A DNA stretch of 64,000 bases from Tetracentron sinense. Taxonomy: Eukaryota > Streptophyta > Magnoliopsida > Trochodendrales > Trochodendraceae. The DNA is taken from assembly GCA_015143295.1 (NCBI GenBank), contig CM026570.1, positions 23,629,250 through 23,693,249 on the forward strand, in the 5' to 3' direction. The position numbers and the translations under genes are program-made. This document shows positions 11,640-22,511 of this stretch, piece after piece (positions within the stretch are counted from its first letter, which is position 1; every line of letters starts with the position of its first letter). Under the pieces are notes generated by a model. The model had not been told where the DNA came from. It was given only the letters and a program-made list of their open reading frames with translations, and did not search any database.

Positions 11640-12345
11640 AAGAAAGATCACCTAACATAGGCTACTTTAAAGTGTTTGATTGTAAATATTTCATATTAAA
11701 TGATAAACACCATCTAAAGAAATTTGACCTTAAATAAAATGAAGGTATTTTCCTTGGATATTCCATGAATAATAAAGCTTATAGAGTTTTTAATAAAACA
11801 TCTTTAGTAATGGAAGAATCTATTCGTGTTGTTTTTTATGAAGCTAATCCATTTGAAATGACTAAACTCATTAAAGATGATGTACTTGAAAATGTTGATA
11901 AAATATCTAAGGATATCTTAAACATTGAAATAAATAAGGAAGAAAAGGAAAAAGAAAATAAAGAAGATTCTAACCAAGAAAATTCATTTGAAATTGAAAA
12001 TGAGGAAGAAGATGAAAATAAAAATGGTTATCAACTTCTTAAAGCTTGAAAAATTGTAAAAGATCATTCTAAAGAACTTGTTTTAGGGGATATGGAAAAA
12101 TGTGTTAGAACAAGAAGAAATCTTTGTAATAACCTTGCATTCCTATCTCAAATTGAACCTAAAAATACAATTGAAGTTATTAATGATGAATTATAGGCAA
12201 TTACAATGCAAGAAGAACTTAATCAATTTGAAAGAAATCAAGTTTGAGATTTAATTCCTAGACCAAATGATAAATCAACTATTGGAACTAAATGAGTTTT
12301 AAAAAAAATGATGAAAATTAAAATATCATTAAAAATAAAGCAAGA
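11640..12345 (+). pseudogene. Element E pol: integrase C-terminus and linker to RT, broken
   Basis: Compared with copia relatives such as element D, about 100 bp are missing after 11639, then the frame resumes out of register (FKVF...FILNDKHHLKKF) and continues as NNKAYRVFNKTSLVMEES from 11765. An acidic, lysine-rich linker with EEKEKENKEDSN follows to 12049. The RRNLCNNLAFLSQIEPKN block at about 12115-12170 is the conserved start of the copia RT region. Stops at about 12196 and 12247 break the frame. Confidence 0.75.
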
Positions 12346-13641
12346 TTGGTAGCCCAAAATTACAACAAAGAGGAAGCAATCAATCATGAAGAAACATTTA
12401 CTCCGGTTGCTAGACTTGAGGCAATAAGAATGTTACTTGCATTTGCTAGCTATAAAGATTTTAAATTATTCCAAATGAATGTTAAAAGTGTTTTTCTAAA
12501 TGGATATATTTTGGATGAAGTATATGTTAAACAACCTTCATTCTTTGAAGATCATAAATATCCTAATCATGTGTTTAAATTAACTAAGACTTTATATGGA
12601 TTGAAACAAGCTCCTAGATCTTGATATGATAGACGTAGTGGTTTTTTGCTTGAAAATAATTTTATTAGAAGAAAAATTGACACTACCTTATTTGTAAAGA
12701 TAAAAAATAAAGATATGCTTATTGTGCAAAATGTTGATGACATCATTTTTAGGTTTACTAATGAAATCTTGTGTCAAGAATTTTCTAAAACTATACAGGA
12801 TGAATTCGAAATGAGCATGATGGGAGAACTATACTTCTTCCTCGGACTTCAAATAAAGCAAATCAAGGAAATAACCTTCATCAACCAAGCCAAGTACACA
12901 AAGGAACTTCTCAAGAAATTTGGGGTGGAAAACTCTAAAGAAAGTGATACTCTAATGAGTCCATCTACAAAACTTGATAATGATGAAAAACACAAAAGTG
13001 TTGAAGAAAAGAAATACTGAGATATAATTGGTAGCTTGCTATATTTGACTGTTAGTAGACCGGATATAATGTTTAGTGTATGTATTTGTGCTGGATTTCA
13101 ATCATGTCCTAATGAATCTCATATGGTAGTTGTTAGGAATGTGGTACCTAAGAACACTTCACTAGAACTAATTAGTTATTCCGATGCGGACTTTGTCGGG
13201 TGCAAAGTTGATCGGAAGAACACAAGTGGTACTTGCCACTTCATAGGACACTCCCTTGTCTCATGATTTAGTAAGAAGCAAAACTCCATAGCTCTATCAA
13301 CAGCCGAGGCAGAGTATGTAACTGTCGAAAGTTGTTGTGCTCAAACTTTATAGATGAAACAACAATTAGAGGATTTCAAACTATTTTATAATAAAATTCC
13401 TATCAAATGTGATAACACTAGTGCAATATATATGACTAAAAATCTCATTCAACATTCTAAAACAAAGCATATTGAAATTATATATCATTTCATAAGAGAC
13501 CATGTTCAAAATGGAGATATAGTATTGCAGTTCGTTGATACAAACAATCAATTAACAGATATCTTCACTAAACCTCTTCAATATAAAAGATTTAGTACTT
13601 TAAGAAGAGAATTAGGCATGACTAGGCAAAGTGAATTAAAA
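12346..13641 (+). pseudogene. Element E pol: reverse transcriptase and RNase H, broken
   Basis: Copia RT (RVT_2 type). FTPVARLEAIRMLLAFAS and VFLNGYILDEVYVKQP are present in 12346-12624, ending with LYGLKQAPRS and a stop where Trp is usual. The catalytic box, normally Y(V/I)DD, reads QNVDDIIF in 12646-13020, so the first residue is altered while both aspartates remain. RNase H follows at 13036-13641: SDADFVGCKVDRKNTSGTC, the AEAEY region at 13300-13320 before a stop, CDNTSAI and KHIEI. The domain ends with the usual TKPLQ and a stop near 13641. Stops at 13018, 13264 and 13351 make it a pseudogene. Confidence 0.85.
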
Positions 13642-14155
13642 TGATCTTATCAACTGCCTATGTGTTGAAATTAAGAAAAATGGTTTAACTATGCTTATTG
13701 ATGATATCTTTGTTCAAAATTAAATTGAATGTTTGATAATTATTTTGAAATGTTTGGACATTGATTTGATACTTGAATTGCTCATTTGGAAGTTAAAATA
13801 ATGTTTTAAACAAGAGAAAAATGGATTCAAAGTGAAAAACAAATATTTTCAAAAACTGTGCCTGAAACGTCAACTTGCGCTGCTCAGCAATCATCAGACG
13901 TCGATGTCTCAAGATAAAATATTTTGACAGAAACTTCATAAAGTCAAACGTCGACGTAGACTGAGTTATACACTCCAAACGTCGACGTCTGAACTCGTAA
14001 ATATTTAAATAACCCTAAAATCTGATTCTTCCAAATTCTTAAACCTTTATCCCCTTTCGTATTCGACTCCTCTATTCCTTCCAAATCTCATTCCATTTGA
14101 TCCTAAACCATTCCAATCATCTAAAATCTCATTTCCCCAATTCTATTCGTGCAAG
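13642..14155 (+). promoter_or_regulatory. Palindrome-bearing spacer before the env-like ORF of element E
   Basis: Non-coding stretch between the RNase H stop and the env-like ORF. It carries perfect ACGTCGACGT palindromes at 13948-13957 and 13979-13988 and a partial one near 13897-13908. The same sequence type occurs in the LTR of E at 56784-56879. A TATA-like 'tatttaaat' at 14001-14009 follows the last palindrome, then a pyrimidine-rich leader up to the ATG at 14156. An internal promoter is an inference. Confidence 0.4.
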
Positions 14156-15999
14156 ATGTCGCCTTGAATGAAGACCCCTGCGAAAGAACCAGAGAAGAAG
14201 AAGCAGAAAAGCTCCAAGGGGAAGGAAGCTGCTAACTCCTCAGATCAAGGCCCTGTTTATTTCAGATCAGATTTATATGTAAAGAAATTCTAAACCGTAT
14301 TCATCAAACTCAATCCTTTCTATGGTAAGGTTGTAAATTTTTCTTTCTTCTCAGAAAATGGTTTGAGTATTATCAGTGACCTATTCAAATCCCTACATTG
14401 AGCCATTTTTCTTGAATCAAAAGAGTCCATGTATCTTGACCTAATGCGTCAGTTCTTTGTTCATCTGAAATATGTTGAAAAATCTGCCACAATTTCAACC
14501 CGTATCCATGGGAAGGACTTCTCATTTCCTAAAAAGGTACTTGAGCAGATTTTCCACCTTCCAAGTGGTGATTTCCAAATCTACATCACTAAGCAATGGG
14601 CTATCCACCCTAGTTTTAATGTAGTTGAAGCTTTAAAGCTTACGTGCTTAAATAAAAACATCACCCAAGCTTTTCAACTCAACATTAAAGACCTTACTTT
14701 GGAAGCACGTCATATTCATCATATCATTTCCTATAATATCACTCCTAGGGGAGGTGGTAGAACTCGTATATATTTTTTTGATGTCTTTTTGATTTGGTGT
14801 GTTCTAACCACCAAGCATATTGACCTATCTTTATCATCCTTCATGTCATGATTGAAGCCTCTAAGAAGACCAAAGGTCACTTACCTTTTGGTAAAACCCT
14901 CACTCGTTTTTTTTAATTTGTTAAAACCCCTCTTCATCTATATCAAGATAGAGTAGATGCCAAGGACACTAACATCTACATTGTAGGAACCATCAAGAGG
15001 ATGGGTTACATATGGGTAGAAGACCATCATGTCTGGGTTCCAAAAGAACCTACTCCAACTATTCCAACTACTACCCCAACCCCCTCAATTGCTCCTATTC
15101 CTGATCCTACTCTTACTCCAGCTTCGACTACTTTAGTTGATAGCATTCCAGTCCCTATCATCCTTATCATTCCATCTCCTTCAGCTCCTGGACCATCAGA
15201 GATCCCATCTTCTTTAGTAGTTGCAGAGCCAGAGCCAGAGGTTGTCTCAGAGAGAGATTCCTGAGACATCCTACCAGAGAGAAGACTCACCTCAGTTTGA
15301 GGAGGTAGGGCAGTTTGGTTATACTAAGTCTTCGAGGAGACCTGTAGTATTATAGGACCAGATGAGCTTGATGACTTGTCAGATAGCTTCCATGGCTTCT
15401 AGTATAGAGCATTTTCAGTTGTAGATGAGGGAGAGCCAGCTGAGTTTCCAAGCTTCCATCAGGGATAGTATGCTGAGCTTCCAGGTAGAGACTAGAGAAA
15501 GAATGACCTCTCTAGAGTCTAGGATGGATAGCATTCAGACTAAGATGCGTGCGAGAGCTAAGTCAGTGGATCCTCGCCTAGAGGAAATAGGATTGCAGGG
15601 GAAGTGATCAAGAACCGAGCCGATTCTATTCTCTCCTTGATTGAGAGAAAGGCTGTGGATGCCTCAATACTCAGTGAGAGGTTGAGCAATGATGTCTCTA
15701 GCATCAGGTAGGAGGTCAAGGTTCAATGCTCCTACCTTCATCAGATTTCATCTTTAGTAGGTACTCAGGCTCTGATCATTAGTGATACAGCTTCTCAAGT
15801 GACTGAGGTAGCTATTGAGCTTATGGATATTTGGGCCCGCATGTCACACATCCCAGTTCCTTTATAGCTAGAGGTTCCAGTGAGACCTAGGGAGAGACTC
15901 CAAGCACAGTCTATCTCCAGTGACAACACTCCTACTGACCCTAAGGGCAAGGACAAGATCTCTCAGAAAAGAAAGAGAGAAGAAGGAAAAGGAAAATGA
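14156..15999 (+). pseudogene. Element E env-like ORF (Sirevirus ORF3), broken
   Basis: Lies after RNase H and before the 3' LTR, where Sirevirus elements carry an 'env-like' ORF of unknown function. The frame starts MSP, hits a stop, then MKTPAKEPEKKKQKSSKGK (a basic region). The best block is 14429-14851, with LMRQFFVHLKYVEKSATI, QIFHLPSGDFQIY and RHIHHIISYNITPRG, a domain also found in element D and in many plant 'putative transposon protein' entries. A Pro/Thr/Ser-rich segment (15001-15264) follows, then heptad-like sequence (15425-15607, QASIRDSMLSFQVETRERM) suggesting a coiled coil. It ends with a lysine-rich tail, SQKRKREEGKGK, at 15999. There are many stops. No signal peptide or membrane span is evident. 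Confidence 0.65.
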
Positions 16000-16470
16000 G
16001 GAGCATTTTGTTTTGTTGTTTTGTATATATTTTAATATGATGCAAAGGGGGAGAAGTGTATAATGTAATGAGAGAGAAGTAATACTTTTTGTTGGAACTT
16101 TTCTTGGTTATTTTTTTTTGTGGAACTTCTCTTGGTTTTCTTATGACTTTGTTTATCTGTTTGATTTCTGTAATTAACATGACTCATGATGAGTGTCAAA
16201 CTTTTAGATATGAATGAAACTTCATTTGTTATATCTTTGTTGAATTTTTGAATGTCATAAATATTACTAATTGATTGTCATAAATATTGCTAATTGATTA
16301 TAAATGATCCAAGAATATGCATATAAATTTAATATTGTCAAATCAATTTTGAATGCATATGTTTAGGGGAGCTAACCTCAAAATTTTATTATATATATAT
16401 ATATATATATTGAGGGGGAGTTTTTTCCAAAGTCATTTTATTATCATGTCATCATCAAAAAGTGGGAGAT
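16000..16470 (+). other. 3' untranslated region of element E with three polypurine tracts and a TA microsatellite
   Basis: Purine tracts 'aaagggggagaag' (about 16044), 'tgagggggag' (16411-16420) and 'agtgggagat' (16461-16470) precede the LTR; the last touches its first base and is the likely primer for plus-strand synthesis. A (TA)n run occupies about 16388-16410. Nothing coding is seen. Confidence 0.6.
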
Positions 16471-16699
16471 TGTTAACTTAAAGGTTACAACCTTGTGTAC
16501 CCCTAATAATTCTGATTATGACACAATAATGCAATGAGCATTTTTGGTACTAATTATTCTACAAAGTGTATGCCAATTTCATATTTAATGAACATTAGTC
16601 CACATTTCAAGAATGACTCAACATAACCAAGATATTCTATTAAGCAAGACAAGACTCATTGATAATAGAGAAATCAAGACAAAATGCCAAGTTAGTCAT
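16471..16699 (+). repeat. 3' LTR of element E, first part
   Basis: Begins TGTTAACTTAAAGG after the polypurine tract. The last five bases, GTCAT (16695-16699), are the target duplication of element A; the LTR resumes at 56360. Confidence 0.8.
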
Positions 16700-19071
16700 T
16701 GTCGCGCCCCAAAATACCCTCTAGGAGTTAAGGGATACTTTAGAGATGACTATTCGTACCTGCCAAACCATCTTGTAATGAACAAGGTAAACATAACATA
16801 ATAATGACATTAATCAAAGCGCGGAAGCTATATCATGAATGCGGAAGTGTGAACTAACTTTTTCTTTTCTTCTATAACTCAAACCGGTATTCCAAGTTTA
16901 TACATAACATATCAAGTCAAAGGTGGACATGCCCACCTATCAAAATACAAAAAGAATATTGAGCCTACTATGCTCAACAATAATCTAAATACAGCCAGAC
17001 ATTTTGGGATAGGAGGCTCTCTCTCCTCTATATACTCTTCCTCAACCCAAAGCTCGGGTTGAGGGCTTCCTCGGTACCTACCGATATAAAAGTATGGTTG
17101 AGTACGGAATACTCAGCGAGTACATGCTACTAGCTAACAATAGCAATAACCATCACACAAGGCAACAAGATATAGTTCATTACATCAATTTAAAACAATA
17201 ATAGCAGCATGTGACAATAGCATAGAAATAAAGCAATGTGATAATATTAACATTCTTGAATGAATGCAAAAACTCCGGTGAAAAACGTACTTTAAAAATC
17301 ATGTCTTATTCTTGAAAATAGTCTTTCATGTTTCTTTCAAAACTTGCTTGTCATGTTTGAAAACTTGTTCTTGTCTTGGTCTCGTTCGTAAGAATCATGC
17401 ATGCTTGTCTTGTCTTACTTGTTCTTGTCATGTTCTTGACTGGACTTACTTGTTCACTTGTGAGCCAGAGGTTAGTGCCATTAAAGCGACTTGTGAGTCG
17501 GGAATGTAAATTCCCTTCAGCGAAATATATATATATAGAAAAGGTACACCAACCTCCTTGCCTTGTTTTCTTGTGAGCCAGGTATGACATATCTTGCGAT
17601 ATGCAGTTTTCTTGACCGGCCTGATGTCCGACTTTATCATTCATGCTTGTTTTCCTTGTGAGCCAGGTATGACATATCTTGCGATATGCCCTACCCTTGA
17701 CCGGCCCGATATCCGGCTTTATCATTCGTAGCGTAAATCACCTTCTTGTTTTTGTTGTTTCGTATACTTTATACTTTAGGAAAATCTCGGTTAATACATG
17801 CATGTGTGTGTGTGTGGCAATGTGTAATAATTAGGATGACATGAACAATTAAAAGGAATCGTGTGTGTAGCACTTGTAGTGATCATAGTAGCATGTGCAA
17901 CAAAAGGGAAGATGTTTAACATTCTCATTCTTAATATAATCATGCAAGAATTTAGACAACGTATGGAGCATTTGATCAACTTATCATTTTTAGGGAAAAT
18001 TACATAAAGCCTACTTTCATTTTCTTCCTTAAATCCAATAAATTGTCGTTTAGGTATTTTATCAAACACATGGCGTGCAACCCATTCATAGTCCTTTCAT
18101 TTCAACTTCTTAGTGCATATATTTCATCAACCACATAAAGTGTGTTCCTTATGCTTGAAATGCCCATCCTCCATTTGACCAACACACATTCATCAAGCAA
18201 CACGGCATCCAATCGCCTCAACGTCCACCATTCATTCATACATTCCCACACTCATCCTTTATCTTATTAGTCTTGAGAAGTTAAGCATTTGAAATCAAAA
18301 AGGGGGAAATAGGGGAGAATCAATACACCATATTCACAAAACTAAGTTATTACCAAGGTAGTTAGTAGGGTGTACTAACCTTGAAAAAGAGGGAAACCCT
18401 TGAGAATGTCATGGAAGACGCTGCCCTAGTTTGGAAAAGAACTCCACACGAGTTTCAGGCTTGGGCTTGAAGAAATCCAAGCTTTGTGATAATCTAGGGT
18501 TTTCAAACCCTTGATTCTATCAAGTTGAGAGCCTAAGAGAAAACCCCTTTCTCCTCTCTCACTCTGTCTCAAAATATGATGCCTTAGGGTTTATGGCTAG
18601 AGCAAGCCCTTATAGGCAAGGGTAGAGTTCCCGAAAGGCGAAAAATCCCTTATTGAAATTTCTGCAAAATGCAAAAGATCGAGTGATTAGTGCTTATGAC
18701 CGAGCGATCAGTGTTTTCGACCGAGCGATAGGTTGAAAACACCTTCTCTGAAATTTTTCCGCATTCAAAATTTTGGACCGGTCGACAGATACCGATCGAT
18801 CGGTTGTGGACCGATCGATCGCTAATTTGGACTGAGCGATCGGTGTTCTGCAAATTTTGACACTGAGTCCATTTTACTATTTCGGCCATAACTTTCGACT
18901 CGTTCGTTGGATTTTGACGATTCAACTTGCGTTGGATTCGTTGTTCGAAGGGGAACATTTTTGGCATTTTTGAAATTTCAAATTCTACTTTACTTATTAA
19001 TTAGACTACGTGAAAGGCCAATTGGCTATAAGAACACTGTTATTAAGTACGAAAAGTTCTGGGGCGCTACA
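16700..19071 (-). repeat. 3' LTR of element A (2372 bp)
   Basis: TGTCGCGCCCC to GGGGCGCTACA. On the minus strand U3 comes first. The palindrome ACCGATCGATCGGT is at 18791-18804, with degenerate copies over 18675-18850. TATAAGG on the minus strand lies near 18610-18616. A near-palindrome 'catatcttgcgatatg' occurs twice (about 17588 and 17672). The conserved small-ORF region (17040-17100) has lost its ATG here. A run 'ttctcccccccttac' at 19072-19086 is the polypurine tract in complement. Confidence 0.85.
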
Positions 19072-19162
19072 TTCTCCCCCCCTTACAAAAATTGTCCTCA
19101 AAATTTAGATGATACATACACATGTACAGATCAATGACAAAAGTTTTACACAGCAATACATA

Positions 19163-20108
19163 ATAGCCTATGCAAACAATTTCGGGTACTTTTCTTTGAC
19201 TTCGGCCTCACATTCCCAAGTGGTTTCTTCTCGAGTATGATGTTGCCATTGCATGAGAACCAATGAGATAGTCTTGTTGCGAAGCACTTGATCTTTCCGA
19301 TCCAAAATCTGAACCGGTTTCTCCACAAGTGTGAGGTCCTCCCTGATTTCTACCGAATCAAGCTCGATGACATGGGATGGGTCCGGGATATATTTCTAGT
19401 GTATGGAAATGTGGAACACATTGTGGACCACCGCCATATAAGCGGGCAAGGCAACACGGTAAGCCACCTCACCGACTCTAGTGGTGATCTCGAATGGACC
19501 CACGTATCTCGGACTGAGCTTGCCTCTCTTTCGGAATCTCATAACACCCTTGGTCGGTGAAATTTTGACAAAAACCAAATCGCCAACTTGAAATTCAAGA
19601 TCTCTCATTCGGTTGTCAGCGTAGTTCTTCTGTCGATCCTGTGTGGTCTTTAACCTTTTCCGGATAAGTTTGACCCTATCTGCGGTTTGCTCAATCAATT
19701 CTGGACCCAAAACCTTTCTTTCCCCAACTTCATCCCAATACAACGGGGATCTACAACTTCTCCCATACAAAGCCTCAAAAGGCGCCATTTGGATGCTCAC
19801 TTGATAACTGTTATTGTAGGCGAATTCCACCAAAGGCAAATGGTCTTCCCAACTTCCCTTGAAGTCTAACATACATGCCTGGAGCATGTCTTCTATCACC
19901 TGATTCACTCTCTCGGTTTGCCCATCGGTCTGTGGGTGGAAAGCCATGCTAAAGTCTAGTCGGGAACCCATGGCACTTTGAAAGCTTTTCCAAAATCTGG
20001 ATGTGAATCTCAGGTCCTGATCTGACATGATGCTAACTGGCACCCCGTGCAACTGAACGATTTCCTTGATGTACAGAGCCGCTAACTGATTTGAATTGAA
20101 GGTAGTCC
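19163..20108 (-). pseudogene. Element A pol, C-terminal part: integrase core end and chromodomain
   Basis: Continues the integrase cut by B. In minus-strand order: [16 protein letters not shown] (second Asp), [15 protein letters not shown] (catalytic Glu), LEFAYNNSY-like and [15 protein letters not shown] blocks, then the GPY/F module ([12 protein letters not shown]) ending HNVFHIS. A frameshift follows near 19400. The next frame reads [20 protein letters not shown] and EETTWECEAEVKEKYP, a chromodomain, with a stop near 19163. A C-terminal chromodomain is the hallmark of chromoviruses, which use it to target chromatin. Element B interrupts the frame at 20113. Confidence 0.85.
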
Positions 20109-20413
20109 GGTATTGTCGCGACCCAAAACCCACCCTAGGAGGTAGAGTGAATCTTGGACGACTTAATCATGACTTACATGACTTGCTTGACAACCCAACC
20201 TGTAAAACCCACAGAACATATACAATAGAGGATAACAGCGGAAGCATAACAATAAAACACAGCGGAAGTCTAACAAACCTCTAAGTATATACACATGGTC
20301 CAAGTTAATACAAAAGAAAACAAAACAAAGAAAGTGCGGACATGCCCGCCAAAATACATGGATATAATCACTCATGCTCACCCACAGCTAATCCACTCAG
20401 AATCTAACACCAC

Positions 20414-20533
20414 CTACTGATAACCCTCTACGGGAGGTTCCTCCAAAGGTTCCTCGACGTACTCCTCTTCCACCCATGGACCAGGAGCACAAACATCAAA
20501 TGGAGCAGCAGCTCCCTCAGAACCTGCCGACAT
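20414..20533 (-). CDS. Conserved small ORF in the LTR of element B, 39 codons (3' LTR copy)
   Basis: Reads MSAGSEGAAAPFDVCAPGPW then an acidic VEEEYVEEP-type tail to a stop after VEGYQ. The same ORF is in both LTRs of element C (35 and 39 codons), and a relic is in element A. Between B and C the differences are mainly at third codon positions (GAT/GAC, CCA/CCT, GAA/GAG, TAC/TAT), and length changes are 12 bp in frame, at the VEEP repeat. That is the pattern of selection on a peptide. The peptide is acidic with one Trp and one Cys, no signal peptide and no known family. Alternatively the block is a leader exon, because 'ttatgtcggcag/gt' resembles a 3' splice site. Function unknown. Confidence 0.45.
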   Translation of the reverse strand: MSAGSEGAAAPFDVCAPGPWVEEEYVEEPLEEPPVEGYQ

Positions 20534-21943
20534 AAGAAGTACGGCTGAGCATGGAATACTCAGCGGGTACTAAATACTAACCAATAGTCATAGCAAAACC
20601 ATAGCAGTATAGGAAGCAGGAAGCATTTCACATATATAAAGCAGGAAACAATTCAAGCATATAAAGCAGGAATAATTCATATCATGACAATAAAGTAAAG
20701 GAGTATATAATCATGCTTGAATTCATACAAGCCGATAAAACCCTTGAAAACACCGTGCACTTGACTTGACTGAAAATACCATTTCCTTGCTTGCAAACTT
20801 GTCATGTTTGTCTTATCTTATCGTATCGTGCATGTCATGCCATGTCTTGTCATGCTTGCTTGGAAAAGTAAACTACTTGTGAGGGAAGGGAGACCCTTCT
20901 TCCTAGAATGATTATGCTTGTCATGCCATGCCATGTCATGCTTGGAAAAGTAAACTACTTGCGAGGGAAGGGAGACCCTTCTTCCTAAATGCTCATGTCA
21001 TGTCCTTTCACTTGTGAGATGTCCTTGTGAGATGTACTTGCGAGGGAAGGGAGGCCCTTCTTATGTTATGTATGCACTTGTGAGGGAAGGGAGACCCTTC
21101 TTATGAAAATGCATGATTGTCTTGTCCTTGCCAAAAGCGAGGTAAAACATATCGTACGATATGCCCCACCTCTAAATCCCATTCTTGAAAACCTTGTTAA
21201 ATCATGTCATGTATGCGTGCTCGTGAGGTCGTGTGCATACTCGCATTTGGAATTAAATATGGCATTTGAGTAATTCATAACACATAACATCAATGATTTG
21301 GGCAATTTAATATTGATATCATTTAGGGAAAGCGAACAATCACACTATCATAACCCTAACAATTTCCATAAACCTTAAACATGCATTTTCTTAATTTATC
21401 ATTCATTTTATTCACCTTGGCATTTCATCAAACATGGTACATTCATTATTTATTAACCCTACAACATGCTTTTCTAGGTGGGTTATACTCACAACACACT
21501 TGTATGTTTATTATTAGTACAATGCCCTTCCCCATTCATTCATTACATCATCCACACGGCATCCATTCGCCAACATCCATCTCCATTTACCATACATACC
21601 ACCCATCTCATAATATATATATATATATGAAGGAAAACAAGAAGGAATAAGGAAATGAGAGGCTATAACTAGGAGGGTAGTAAGAAGTACCGACCTTGAT
21701 CAAGTGGGGAAGAAATCCCCCTTTCCAAAACGACCGTGAGTTGCTGCCCTAGCTTGGAACACGAGCTCCACACGAGCTTGAGCCGAGATCTTGAAGGAAA
21801 ACGTGCTTGAGGATGATCTAGGGTCTCAAACCCCTTTGATTCCTCTTCAAAATGGAAACCCTAGATTTAGGAACCCTTTCTTCTCTCTTCTAATCTCCCA
21901 AATCTTCTAAGGGTTGAGAATGAGCCCTAAAGGCTCGGGCAAT

Positions 21944-22202
21944 CCTATATAAGAAAGGGTATAACACCCGAATGCCGAAAATGCCCTTAGTGAAAATTCT
22001 GCAAAAACGCGAGTACCGAGCGATCGGTGTTAATGACCGATCGATCGGTTGCCTACCGATCGATCGGTTTCATAACCGAGCGATCGGTTAAAATTTCACT
22101 CTCTGGAAAATTTCTCCATACAAAAATCTTGACCAGTCGATAGCCTCCGAGCGATCGGTTTTGGACCGATCGATCGCTCCATGGACCGAGCGATCGGTGG
22201 TC
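21944..22202 (-). promoter_or_regulatory. Palindrome cluster and TATA box in U3 of element B (3' LTR)
   Basis: Perfect ACCGATCGATCGGT at 22036-22049 and 22055-22068, with imperfect copies (GAGCGATCGG and similar) across 22016-22200. A minus-strand TATATAGG (complement of 21944-21952) lies about 65 bp downstream in the direction of transcription. The identical block in the 5' LTR is 29422-29680. Enhancer or transcription factor binding is inferred, not shown. Confidence 0.6.
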
Positions 22203-22407
22203 TGCAGGTCTAAACTGTTTTGGCCATAACTTTTGACTCGTTCGTCCGATTTTGACGATTCAACTTGCGTTGGGTTCGTACTTCGAAAAGGAACATTTCT
22301 GACGTTTCGGAATTTCCAATTTCTTCCTTATTTATTAATTGCACTACTTTAAAGGAAACATGGCTACGAAGGGTCATGTATAGATGTCAAAAGTTCGGGG
22401 CTCTACA

Positions 22408-22511
22408 TCCTCCCCCCCTTACAAAAAAATTTCGTCCTCGAAATTTGGACGAGACATGCATTACAGAATCAAACAATATTACAAGCTACATATACAAAAC
22501 CTATACAAAAT
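22408..22511 (-). other. Polypurine tract and pol 3' end of element B
   Basis: On the minus strand a run of A and seven or more G, then GAGGA, lies directly before the LTR start TGTAGAGCC. This is where plus-strand DNA synthesis would start. The rest of the stretch is a short 3' UTR. Confidence 0.8.

Larger units (their letters stand above)
20114..22407 (-). repeat. 3' LTR of element B (2294 bp)
   Basis: TGTCGCGACCC to GGGGCTCTACA in plus-strand view. Minus-strand order: TGTAGAGCCCC end, palindrome cluster (22200-22016), TATATAGG (complement of 21944-21952), a run of 'gagggaagggag.cccttctt' minisatellite units (about 21110-20870), a 16-bp perfect palindrome CATATCGTACGATATG (21148-21163), the GCTGAG...CTCAGC hairpin (about 20541-20561), the small ORF (20533-20414), and the GGGTCGCGACA end. 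Two long ORFs in the LTR (20163-20381 and, on +, 21381-21650) have no coding support. Confidence 0.92.

Noticed and set aside
15027-15290. 87-codon minus-strand Gly/Ser/Val-rich ORF
   Set aside because: Antisense shadow of the Pro/Thr-rich part of the E env-like ORF.
20163-20381. 72-codon ORF on the minus strand, identical at 27641-27859
   Set aside because: The identity only reflects the two identical LTRs of B; the frame is not kept in A or C.
20870-21110. Regularly spaced repeats in the B LTR that could suggest a CRISPR array
   Set aside because: Units vary, spacing is uneven, the sequence is inside a plant LTR with all retroelement parts around it, and no cas-like gene exists.
21381-21650. 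89-codon ORF on the plus strand, also at 28859-29128
   Set aside because: Antisense to the element, low complexity (His, Ile, Tyr from AT-rich DNA) and not kept in A or C.
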